Shown here one piece after another: positions 44,725-53,400 of a stretch of 64,000 nucleotides of DNA. Below the pieces are notes generated by a model. The model saw only the letters and a program-made list of their open reading frames with translations, made no database searches and was not told where the DNA came from. Made by a program: the position numbers and the translations under genes. Each line of letters opens with the position of its first letter. Positions within the stretch are counted from its first letter, which is position 1. Location of the stretch: positions 292,756 through 356,755 of the forward strand of contig JAQUPX010000002.1 of NCBI GenBank assembly GCA_028716385.1, read 5' to 3'. This stretch comes from a bacterium (GTDB lineage: Bacteria; Hydrothermota; UBA3073; JACQXS01; JAQTXJ01).

Positions 44725-44752
44725 ATCTTACTTTATTAAAATTTTTTGTCAA
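44725..44752 (-). promoter_or_regulatory. Promoter overlapping the annotated start; leaderless
   Basis: On the minus strand TTGACA (44752-44747), 16 bases, TAAGAT (44730-44725). The first ATG (44726) lies within the -10, so the second ATG (44717) is the likely start and would be the first codon of the transcript. Confidence 0.5.
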
Positions 44753-44783
44753 TTTTATCTTACTACTTTAGAAAAAATTTAAA

Positions 44784-46028
44784 TTATCCCGATTTTATCA
44801 TCATCATAACAATCGCGACAAACATTACGAAGGCAGTTGAAGGGATAAGCATTTTATACACTCCCCATAAATTTGCCTTGAAATATTCTTTTGTTATTGC
44901 AAGGCAAAGATGGACAGGTGAGAGCAAGACTCCGGCAAATCCAAATGCATAGGCAAACATAACGTAAGTCGGGTTATTGTGTAATAACGGCATTAACATA
45001 GGGAACGCAATTCCCACAAATGCGGTAGTTACTCCGGTTAAAAATCCCACAATAAAGGGTATAAAAGCAAGCAAAACTAAAGATGAAGCATTGGAACTTC
45101 CCAAAAATTGAGTAATGGAAGTAAGGGCTCCCGAATTTTCCAGGACTTTTTTAAATATCATCACGGCAACAAGCAATAAACTTATATCCAAAGATAGACC
45201 CGATTTTAATCCCGGTAAGATATTTTTGGGGAAAGGTTTTTGTAGAAAAATTATCATTATTACAGTAATTGCAAGCGCTATAATAACATCCAATTTTGCA
45301 ACAACGACAAATACAAAAACCAAAAGAATCGGTAAAATACTAAGAAAAAATATTCCCAAATTTCTACTCTTTTTTGTTTTAGTGTCCGTGTAAATCTTTG
45401 TCCCCATCTGTTTTTCTCCGTGTTTAGTATCTGTTTCTTTGGGAAACATTATATAGCATACGACAATACCCACAACTATAATAGCAATTGATAACGGATA
45501 TTGATTTAAACTGAGAGTACGAACCGGCATACTAAGAACACTTGAAGCAAGAATCATTCCAAGATAAACAGGCCAGCAATACTCCCACGGATGCCTGAAC
45601 CAATAACTTATATATGTTTTTAGTTCCGGAGATAAATTCATTCCCTTGCCGGCTTCTTCAACCATCGGAGCGGATAACATTGCACCGGCAGGCATAGGGA
45701 TAAATCCCACAATAATTGGGGGAATTGCAATTGTAATATTTCTATTATGAATTAAGCCCTCAAGTGAAACTTTCATTTTATTAAAATAACCAAACTCTTT
45801 TAGAAAATGTCCAAATGTTAAAGTAAAATAAACGGTAGCAAGTAATTTTAACGTATCGAGATTGAAAGTTCCGGTGGCAAAACTTTTAAGAATATTCATA
45901 GGAGACATAAGGAAAAATATTCCCATTAATAATGAACTAAAAAGCATTATTAATCCGATATTTAATTTTCTGGATACGAGGAATATAAAAATGAAAACAA
46001 CAATTAATAATTTAATAAGTGGCAACAT
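44784..46028 (-). CDS. DUF401 family permease-like membrane protein
   Basis: A 414-residue inner-membrane protein with about ten to twelve hydrophobic segments. It contains the DUF401 signature FIPMPAGAMLSAPMVEEAG near residue 110 and a related re-entrant segment near 330 (GFLTGVTTAFVGIAFPMLMP). These two halves are typical of ion-transporter superfamily carriers with inverted repeats. The substrate is unknown. It is preceded by a DUF3343 gene 43 bp away on the same strand. AGGAACC precedes the ATG. Confidence 0.8.
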   Translation of the reverse strand: MLPLIKLLIVVFIFIFLVSRKLNIGLIMLFSSLLMGIFFLMSPMNILKSFATGTFNLDTLKLLATVYFTLTFGHFLKEFGYFNKMKVSLEGLIHNRNITIAIPPIIVGFIPMPAGAMLSAPMVEEAGKGMNLSPELKTYISYWFRHPWEYCWPVYLGMILASSVLSMPVRTLSLNQYPLSIAIIVVGIVVCYIMFPKETDTKHGEKQMGTKIYTDTKTKKSRNLGIFFLSILPILLVFVFVVVAKLDVIIALAITVIMIIFLQKPFPKNILPGLKSGLSLDISLLLVAVMIFKKVLENSGALTSITQFLGSSNASSLVLLAFIPFIVGFLTGVTTAFVGIAFPMLMPLLHNNPTYVMFAYAFGFAGVLLSPVHLCLAITKEYFKANLWGVYKMLIPSTAFVMFVAIVMMMIKSG

Positions 46029-46071
46029 AAAGGTTCCTATAATATAGTCGGGAGAACAGAAATACTAATGG

Positions 46072-46293
46072 TTATTCAGATATTTTATGAATACCTTCCA
46101 CCTTGTATTTTCCTTTTTCAAGTAATTGTCTCACGATATCGATATTTTCTTCTTTTATTTTTATTGCCATACCGCAATCCGAAGAAAATTGACGCGGGAC
46201 AGGAATCAGTTGAACACTAATATTTTTTTCTTTTATTGCCTTTTCCGCTTTCATAACAAAGTGAACACTGTTGAACAAAATAACGTAATTCAT
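46072..46293 (-). CDS. DUF3343 / putative Se/S carrier-like protein
   Basis: A 73-residue protein matching the DUF3343 family. YVILFNSVHFVMKAEKAI is at the N-terminus, followed by LIPVPRQFSSDCGMAIKI, whose Cys-Gly is the family's conserved site. Members often sit near selenium or sulfur metabolism genes and have been suggested to carry Se or S; this is not established for this protein. It lies 3 bp after a four-helix membrane protein gene and 43 bp before the DUF401 permease gene. Cytoplasmic. Confidence 0.8.
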   Translation of the reverse strand: MNYVILFNSVHFVMKAEKAIKEKNISVQLIPVPRQFSSDCGMAIKIKEENIDIVRQLLEKGKYKVEGIHKISE

Positions 46294-46296
46294 TTT

Positions 46297-46704
46297 TTAA
46301 TTGGATTTTCTATTCTCTGGCGGAAGATTATTTTTCTTCATAATATAACTTACAATGAATAGAATACCAACAATGATAAATGGTAAAGCAATTGTCATAA
46401 CAATGCCAAGACTCTGAAAAACAGAGAAGTGATTCCTTTTATAGTTCAAATTAAATAAAAATGGACTAAACCCAATGCCTATCAAAGTAAGAATAATCCC
46501 GCCAATTAATTCTCTTTTCCATGCAACAATAAGAAAAATAATTAAAACATAAGTTGGGATAAGATGCATAAAGAATGCTAAAAGTTGCTGCCAGATTGTA
46601 AGGTCCGGAGAAAAAGAATCCAAAGCAAACAGACTAACAAAAAGAATAGCCAGAATACAAATAATCCGTGGCAACCAATGAAATAATTTGATAGATTTTT
46701 TCAT
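46297..46704 (-). CDS. Small integral membrane protein (four segments)
   Basis: A 135-residue protein with four hydrophobic segments at about residues 12-30, 37-60, 66-85 and 100-122. The N-terminus is short and basic (KKSIKLFHWLPR) and the tail ends KNNLPPENRKSN. A GWKREL-like loop (VAWKRELIGGIILTLIGI) resembles DUF7670-type small membrane proteins, but I do not recognise it with confidence. AGGAGC precedes the ATG. It heads a likely three-gene unit with DUF3343 and DUF401. Function unknown. Confidence 0.65.
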   Translation of the reverse strand: MKKSIKLFHWLPRIICILAILFVSLFALDSFSPDLTIWQQLLAFFMHLIPTYVLIIFLIVAWKRELIGGIILTLIGIGFSPFLFNLNYKRNHFSVFQSLGIVMTIALPFIIVGILFIVSYIMKKNNLPPENRKSN

Positions 46705-46821
46705 TTTGCTCCTATGTTAATTTTTTATTTAAAATAAGTTGTAAAACAAGAAAAGTCAAACGATTTCTCGTCTCACTTTAAAAATTTCCTAAAATAATTG
46801 CAATTCTTGTTTTTACTCCAA

Positions 46822-47895
46822 TTATTTCATCAAAGATTTAACCAAATCACGGTTGTTCCAAAGAGCACACCCACCTTTCCCTTCGACTAAATATTCGGAA
46901 TTCTCCCGTACCTTTTTTAAAAAATCAGATTGCAAAGCTTCTTTTAATGATATATTACTCAAATTCGTATCCGAATATGGAGCAAATGGACAGGGTTCAA
47001 GATTGCCTTCCGGACTGATATGAATAAAACCACGTCCTGCGGCAAGGCATCCGCCATACTCTATTTCATCACCGGGGAAAGCAATAAATATACCTTTGAA
47101 TTGAGTATTAAACTTCTTTATTATCTTTTCCAATTCTTGTTTCTGAACATTAGAAAGAACCATATTTTCGGTTTCCTGTTCTATAGGAACATACTCAACA
47201 AAGAAAACTAATTTACAGCCATTCTTTATTAGCTTTTTTATAAAGTTCTCATTCGTTATCATATCAAAATTATTTCTTGTAATTGTCAAAGAAACGCCAA
47301 AAAATATACCTTTATTGTTTACTTCTTTTATTGTTTCTTGTATGTTTTCGTAAACACCCTCTCCCCTACGCTCATCAGTGTTTTCTTCGAATCCTTCCAT
47401 ACTTATAACGGGAATTACGTTTTTTTGTTTTTTTAATTCCATTATGATTTCTTCATTCAGTAAAAGACCATTGGTAAATACCGGAAAAATGATTTCAGGG
47501 AAACGTTTTGTAATGTTTAATATTTCTTTTTTAATAAAAGGCTCACCCCCGGCTAATAGTATAATTGATATTCCAAGTTCTTTTGCCTGTTCAACTATTT
47601 TTCCCCACTGTTCGGTTGACATCTCTTTGGTAGAAGGTTTACAATTAATTTTTGCGTAACATCCTTTACATTTTAAGTTACATCTACCCGTAATACTGGC
47701 AATAATAGCAGGAGGTATATGAAACCCTTTGTTTTCCCAAGATAATCTTAATTTTACTGCTTTCCTTTGCCGTATAATAGTTTGCAAAACAAAATAAAAC
47801 ATAGAAGGATTTTTCAGGGAAACTCTTAATGCATTATTAAAAACTCCTCTGATTGCCCGATTCATAAGACTAATGTAATTGCTTTGCTCTTTCAT
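46822..47895 (-). CDS. Radical SAM protein with SPASM-like C-terminus
   Basis: A 357-residue radical SAM enzyme. The cluster motif is C72-x3-C76-x2-C79 (RCNLKCKGCY). GGEPFIK (the SAM-binding GGE) follows about 40 residues on, and NGLLL and SMEGFEE are typical barrel motifs. The C-terminus has CLAAGRGFIHISPEGNLEPC and a final Cys in GGCALWNNRD, consistent with one auxiliary cluster. The N-terminal 60 residues form a helix-rich extension. This group includes enzymes modifying peptides or haem-like molecules; no precursor peptide gene is seen nearby. Substrate unknown. Confidence 0.85.
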   Translation of the reverse strand: MKEQSNYISLMNRAIRGVFNNALRVSLKNPSMFYFVLQTIIRQRKAVKLRLSWENKGFHIPPAIIASITGRCNLKCKGCYAKINCKPSTKEMSTEQWGKIVEQAKELGISIILLAGGEPFIKKEILNITKRFPEIIFPVFTNGLLLNEEIIMELKKQKNVIPVISMEGFEENTDERRGEGVYENIQETIKEVNNKGIFFGVSLTITRNNFDMITNENFIKKLIKNGCKLVFFVEYVPIEQETENMVLSNVQKQELEKIIKKFNTQFKGIFIAFPGDEIEYGGCLAAGRGFIHISPEGNLEPCPFAPYSDTNLSNISLKEALQSDFLKKVRENSEYLVEGKGGCALWNNRDLVKSLMK

Positions 47896-48017
47896 AATAC
47901 AAACCTGTTTTTTCTGTTCCCTTTCTACTGCCTACTACCTACTCTGTGATTACAATTAGTCAATAAAAATGCTTATTTAATTGGGCAAGTTGCATAAAGA
48001 TTTGTCCTTACAAAACG

Positions 48018-48102
48018 GCGAAGCTAAAGCTTCGCGCTACGAGATACCGTATATAGGATTTCTTATATATTTTATTTACGTAGCGCGACCCTTCAGGGTC
48101 GC
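48018..48102. repeat. REP/BIME element, copy A (left of transposase)
   Basis: Two hairpins in opposite orientation. GCGAAGC-TAAA-GCTTCGC at 48018-48035 is followed by GCTAC, i.e. GTAGC before the hairpin on the minus strand. GTAGC at 48080-48084 is followed by GCGACCC-TTCA-GGGTCGC at 48085-48102. The spacer is AT-rich. GTAG plus hairpin in tail-to-tail pairs is the BIME layout expected next to a REP transposase. Confidence 0.8.
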
Positions 48103-48116
48103 TTTTATTTTCTGGT

Positions 48117-48623
48117 CTAAAGTTCCTTTAAATCAAACATAAACGATCCTGAATATGGATATTTTATATAATCTTCTATTAATCCTTTTCTAACAGGATT
48201 CTCTAAAATATAATTTATTATTCCTTTCATATCCTCATCTTTTCTTACTACATGTTCATAATAATTTTCCTGCCACAATTTTTTACCCGTGTCTTTTTTA
48301 AATTGATATCCTGAATATTGTTTGAAAAGCTTAATAAATGCTAGCATATCAGAAGATTCATCTTTCCCTTCTATTAACAAATGTAAATGGTCTGGCATAA
48401 AACAATAAACCAATACACTAAACTGACATTGGCAAGCAGTATTTTTTAATATTTTTAAAAGATTATTCACAATATTACTATCTGTAAAATATCTATTTTT
48501 CTGAAAAGCACATATTGTTATATAATATTGATAGAATCCTTTATATTCAAAAGATTTTAATCGTACTCTTTTTGAACATTTACTATCCTTTGTTTTTTGT
48601 ATAATCTTTATATTTTTTCCCAT
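48117..48623 (-). CDS. REP-associated tyrosine transposase (RAYT)
   Basis: A 168-residue Y1 HUH single-strand transposase. The metal-binding HUH is H79-L-H81 within YCFMPDHLHLLIEG. The catalytic Tyr is expected in the helix KLFKQYSGYQF (Y103 or Y106). The RAYT-typical LWQENYYEHVVR and ILENPVRKGL follow. It is complete and unbroken. RAYTs cut and join REP hairpins preceded by GTAG or GGAG. Here copy A lies just after its stop and copies B and C lie just before its start, so it forms a REPtron. It has no partner transposase gene, which is normal for RAYTs. Activity is likely but untested. Confidence 0.92.
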   Translation of the reverse strand: MGKNIKIIQKTKDSKCSKRVRLKSFEYKGFYQYYITICAFQKNRYFTDSNIVNNLLKILKNTACQCQFSVLVYCFMPDHLHLLIEGKDESSDMLAFIKLFKQYSGYQFKKDTGKKLWQENYYEHVVRKDEDMKGIINYILENPVRKGLIEDYIKYPYSGSFMFDLKEL

Positions 48624-48632
48624 TGCATTCCT

Positions 48633-48690
48633 TCTAAAGCTTCGTGCTATAAAATAGCATATATAAAACTTCTGACATATTTTATCTACG
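48633..48690. repeat. REP/BIME element, copy B (degenerate)
   Basis: CTAAAGCTTCGTGCTAT and the AT-rich spacer ending CTACGT match copies A and C, but the left hairpin arm and the second hairpin are lost. It begins just upstream of the transposase start codon. Confidence 0.65.
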
Positions 48691-48710
48691 TTGCCACTTA
48701 AGTTAAAACG

Positions 48711-48787
48711 GCGAAGCTAAAGCTTCGCGCTACGAGATACCATATATAGGATTTCTGATATATTTTATTACGAACCCTTCAGGGTCG
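48711..48787. repeat. REP/BIME element, copy C
   Basis: The first hairpin (48711-48728) and spacer are nearly identical to copy A. The second GTAG is changed to ACGA and one arm is shortened (ACCCTTCAGGGTCGC), so this side may be inactive. Confidence 0.75.
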
Positions 48788-49047
48788 CTTTTATTTATAA
48801 AAACTTAATAGTTATTACTACAATTACATTATGTTATACGAAAAGTCAAGGGCAAAAAGAGTACCACTATTGAAATAAGCAGAAAAGCATTGACAAATCA
48901 TAAAAGAATTATAAACAAATTTTTTATATAAAATTCTATTTGATAGTTTAACAAATAGGGGTAGGCTGGGATGTCCGGCAGAGCTGGATAAGTTAGAGTA
49001 ATGCTCCTTTCATCACGAACTCTAACTAAAGCCTTATACTAAATATT
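48788..49047. other. Intergenic stretch before the ATL gene
   Basis: No coding sequence is supported. The right end carries the dispersed element listed at 48986; the rest is AT-rich with no clear structure. Confidence 0.4.
48986..49030 (+). repeat. Short dispersed leader element with 8-bp dyad
   Basis: GTTAGAGT (48992-48999) and ACTCTAAC (49019-49026) form an inverted repeat around AATGCTCCTTTCATCACGA. Related elements are at 63203-63251 (also just upstream of a plus-strand gene) and, degenerate, at 25720-25750. It lies 17 bases before the ATL gene and could be a leader hairpin. Confidence 0.55.
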
Positions 49048-49410
49048 ATGATTCGAAATTTAAGTGAATTGTTCGAAACAGAAGAAAAGTCTTTTTATCA
49101 AAGGGTAATAAGAGCGATACAGGACATTCCAAAAGGGAAAGTAGCTACCTACGGGCAAGTGGCTTTAGTAGCCGGAAATCCCCGCGCTGCACGACAGGTG
49201 TCTTATATACTGCATTCATCTACCGAAAAATATGCTCTTCCCTGGCATAGAGTCGTAAACAGCAAAGGAAACATATCCCTAAAACCCAAAAAAGGATACG
49301 AACTTCAGATGAAATTATTGAAAAAAGAAGGAATAGTTTTTGATAAAAAGAATTGTATTGATTTGAAGAAATTCGGGTTGTCTCCAAACAGTTTTAATAT
49401 TCAAGATTAA
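49048..49410 (+). CDS. Alkyltransferase-like protein (ATL)
   Basis: A 120-residue DNA-binding protein of the MGMT/Ada C-terminal family. The helix-turn-helix GKVATYGQVALVAGNPRAARQVSYIL is clear. The normal alkyl-acceptor motif PCHRV reads PWHRV at residues 65-69, so the nucleophilic Cys is Trp (W66). This is the hallmark of ATL proteins, which bind O6-alkylguanine and hand the lesion to nucleotide excision repair instead of repairing it. It stands alone here, preceded by a dispersed dyad element and without a clear ribosome site. No ada or uvr gene is adjacent. Confidence 0.92.
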   Translation: MIRNLSELFETEEKSFYQRVIRAIQDIPKGKVATYGQVALVAGNPRAARQVSYILHSSTEKYALPWHRVVNSKGNISLKPKKGYELQMKLLKKEGIVFDKKNCIDLKKFGLSPNSFNIQD

Positions 49411-49534
49411 AAAATATTTTATTTGAAAAACAAAATCACCGGAAACATCAATCTTTAGCTATACATATTATTAGAAGCAAAAAATAAACTTGACTTCTTT
49501 GTAATTTTTTTCTATTAATTTGATATTAAATTCA

Positions 49535-50398
49535 ATGAAAAGAAGAGTAACTGTGGTCAAAACTATTAAACCTGTATGTATAATTTTTCTATTTACATCT
49601 TTGTTTTTAAGTTGCACTAAGTCTCAAGTTATTCCTCTTTCTAAAAAACAAGACTGCTTAACCAGCATTGAAGGCTATTATTCCTGCAAAGATAAATGGA
49701 TAGGAGAAAAGCCTGCATTAATTTTATGGGAAAATGGAAACTTCATAATAATCAAAGGCAAGGTAATTTCATACGATGAAAAAGGCGTAAACTTTGACCC
49801 GGATAAAGAAGGAGCATTCTATGATCCCAAGCCTCATTACTATCTTTTTAATGAAATAGAAACATTTATTGACGAGACAGGAAAAGTAATAAGTGGAGCA
49901 ATTCCTAACGAGTATTCACAAACTCTTTCTATTGCAATATCCCTAAAATCAACTGTAAATCCGAAATTAAAAACAATAAGTCTTTTGTTAAACCCAAATA
50001 AAGACTTTGGTTTTTGTATCCCGGCAGGAACTTACTCAATAAGTGAAATTTCATTCATAGATAAAAATAAAAACATTGACTGTGGAGTCCATTATCCCGA
50101 AATACTAATAACTATAGATGAAAATTGTTCTAACTATATAGGAAATTTATTTTTATATCCTGAGGACAGTATAATAAAAAAGGATTCTATATTAATTCCA
50201 ATTAAGCATCTAATACGTCAAGAAGGAGCACAATTATCTTTTTTTCTTGGAGGAGCACTTGCAGAAGGCGCGTATCTTGTTTACCTAAATGCTAAAGGAA
50301 TAATCGGCGAACAAAAGTTATATATAAATTCAGATACTACTTTTAAAAATAAATGCAAAAGTCCAATAAAAAATAATCCCCTAAGGCACAAGAATTAG
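49535..50398 (+). CDS. Lipoprotein of unknown function
   Basis: A 287-residue predicted lipoprotein: a basic N-terminus (KRRVTVVKTIK), a hydrophobic run and the lipobox FLSC, with Cys as the lipidated residue. I chose the ATG at 49535 because the lipoprotein signal begins there; a TTG at 49520 would add MILNS. The mature part is beta-rich with paired Cys (DCLTSIEGYYSCKD) and a segment PAGTYSISEISFID resembling carboxypeptidase-regulatory or prealbumin-like domains. There is no catalytic motif. It is likely outer-membrane or periplasmic. I do not recognise the family. Confidence 0.7.
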   Translation: MKRRVTVVKTIKPVCIIFLFTSLFLSCTKSQVIPLSKKQDCLTSIEGYYSCKDKWIGEKPALILWENGNFIIIKGKVISYDEKGVNFDPDKEGAFYDPKPHYYLFNEIETFIDETGKVISGAIPNEYSQTLSIAISLKSTVNPKLKTISLLLNPNKDFGFCIPAGTYSISEISFIDKNKNIDCGVHYPEILITIDENCSNYIGNLFLYPEDSIIKKDSILIPIKHLIRQEGAQLSFFLGGALAEGAYLVYLNAKGIIGEQKLYINSDTTFKNKCKSPIKNNPLRHKN

Positions 50399-50411
50399 AG
50401 TTACAAATACT

Positions 50412-53400
50412 CTATTTCCCGATTAAGACTAATTTTCTTACTTTTCTGAAACCTTCTACTTTCATTTCTATGAAATATATCCCATTACCAACAAGAGTAT
50501 TGGTTTTTCCTTTTCTATTCCAATTTATCAAATATTTCCCGGGTTTCAGATTATTATTTACGATTACTTTTTCCAGAGCACCGGAGATATTATATATTTT
50601 TAAACTCACAAGCTTATTTGCAGATGTCGCTGGTATACCAAAAGAAATATCCGCATATTTACAAGACGGGTTAGGGACAGGGGAATTCAAATAAAGGACA
50701 ATTGGAATATCCGTTCCATCCGTTCCTATTAGACCAATTCTAAATCTTCCTCCCGTATCTTCTCCAACGTTAAGTGCCCGGTCATAAGCCTTCACAACTA
50801 TATAACAGCTATCCGAAGTTATGTTCGGAGTTGTCCATTTGAAAGAAGAAGAGTCCTTAATTCCTCTTACAAGAGTATCAAAAGTTATTTTATTATCTTT
50901 GGAAAACAAAATAGAAATAGAATCTATCCCATTAATATCCGTTGCAGTCCATCTTATTCTCGCAGTGTCATTAGGAAAAAGATTATTTCCCGAATCCGGG
51001 AATGTTATCGTAACTATAGGTAATTTTGTATCAACAGTAAATCTGAAAGGCGATAACTGGAACCCGGAATGGTTCCCTGCCCCGTCAATTCCTTCTACTC
51101 GCCAGAAATATAAAGAATCTCTAAGTGCTGAAGTGTCGGGAATCGTAAAGTTTGTATCCCCGCTTATCGTATATCTTTTAACATTTAGAGCAAAGAAACT
51201 GTCAGAGGATATTTCAAGTTTATATGTAGTGCCCTTGCTTTGAATTAAAGGTAATACCGGGTTTTGAAGTGGCGTCACAAATGTTCTCGATTGTCTAAGA
51301 GGAATTGCAGCAATAGTTTTTTTATTGAACTTGCCTTGATGAGATTCTTCTCCACCTAATGCGGATCGAGAATGACAAACAGGGATTCTGGATACCTGAA
51401 CAGAAGTTCCATTAGAAAATAAAGATACCGGCGAAATATCGTTTGAACAAGAAGTCTCTTCTTCAGGAGACGAGAAACCCTTATCCGATACTGATTTTTT
51501 CTTATTTACTTTTCTCCATACAAAAGTCGGGGTAGTATCTTTCGTAAAAAGTCTATTAGCAGGCTGCATTAAAGCCGGGATAGCCGGTTTTATCGTATCT
51601 ATGAATGTCTTAAAAGGATGGTCTTGATAACCTGAACGCACTTCCCATTTATTATCAATAGAGTCAAAAGCCTCAATTCTCCAGTAAGAAAGCCCACTAG
51701 TTGGAATAGCAAGAGTAAAAGTAGTATCTTTAATGGCTACATACGTAATGCCTGTTGCGAAAAGGGAATCGGTCGCAATTTCAAAAGTATATTTCCCTTT
51801 TGAACTCACAGTAGAAGACCATATAAATTTTACATTATTTTTTGCCGGGCAAGAATCCGCAGGAGACAAAAGTGTTGGTAAAAAAGTAGATTTCCCCCAA
51901 TTAAAAGGAACCGCACCCATATCTATTCTACTGCCATCCGGGTCTATAAGATAAAAATCAGGGTCGCCGGTATTTATACACGGGGATGTTGCCGCAAGCG
52001 AAAAATCTCCTGCTGCAGTATCTGCAAACAAAGGCGACTGGTCTATATTGCCCGTCCCGGTAAGTCCTCCCTGGACACAGGAATAAGTAAATGAATCCGG
52101 ATAAGACGAGTAAAAAGACCCCGGGGTATTGTAATAAATAATCGTATTCTTTGCGCTTATGCTATACCCGTAAGAGTATACTCCTCCATATAATCCCGCT
52201 TTGTTATTTGCTATTGTAGAATTATAAATATCGTAAGGGCCCCCCTGTGAACAATAAACACCTCCGCCGTATCCGCCCGCTTCATTACCATATACCTGAT
52301 TTTTTAGGAACGAATTTGGATAACTTGAAGCAAAACATATTCCGCCGCCGTCACCTTCTGCCTTATTATATCTTATTATGTTATTTTCGAACCATACGGG
52401 TGAGCCATACATATATACACCGCCACCATTTCTGTCGGGAGAACTTCCTCTTGCTCTTCCGTATTCTATTGTACAATATTTTACCCTTGGATGTCCTGCA
52501 ACCTCTGTTGCGTCAAACCTGAGCCCACCCCATCTTGAATCTTCGGAAGTCCTGTTTCTGGTAAATACAATTCTATCATCTTCCGTGCCAACAGCATCAA
52601 GGTATCCTTTTATTTTAAACTTATAATTTCCATCAAATTTTATCGTAACGCCCGGGTCAATATAAAGGCTGTCCAGTCTATTTAACCATATATCCCCAAC
52701 TACGATATAATCCCCTTTATTTTTTGTCCAGTGCCCCTTTACCTCTCCCCATATATCATCCGAACTTGTATGTGAGACGAAATAATACGGATGCGCCTGC
52801 AATCCGCTTTTACGCCCCTGACTGTTCGTTGCCTCCACTTTCCAGTAATACATTCCGTCACGCGGCACAACTACCTGTGAAGTAGTATCCGAAAGAGTAT
52901 CAATAAAAATCGTATCGCTCATATCACTATATCTTGAAAGAAGCAATTTATAACTTCCGCTAACACCGGCGGTTTTTGACCAATAAAGAGTGACCGTATT
53001 CGAAGCAACCCCGGATGAATCCGACGGCTGTAAAAGTGTAGGCACGCCAACCCAGTTTTCATAACTTGAAAGACGACCTATTTTTACTATTCCCCATATA
53101 TCAAGTCTTGGAATACAAAACTTCACTCTTCCACTGCTTTTCGTATAACTAAGCGATTGTTCGGTCGGAGCATTTAACCCCGGTGTGTAAAATAAAACAT
53201 ATAGCGAATCTTTTTTCATAGAAGAAGGAATCTTAATATCAAGAGTATCATTCGTCCGGGCAATAATACTGCTATCACTCGTATTGTAATTATAATTTAA
53301 AAGATGTATTATCTGTGAAGAATCCGTTGATTTCACCAATCTTGTTAAATGCACTAAAGATGAATAATTAGTACGCACCAGTTTTTCCATCAGGGAATCA

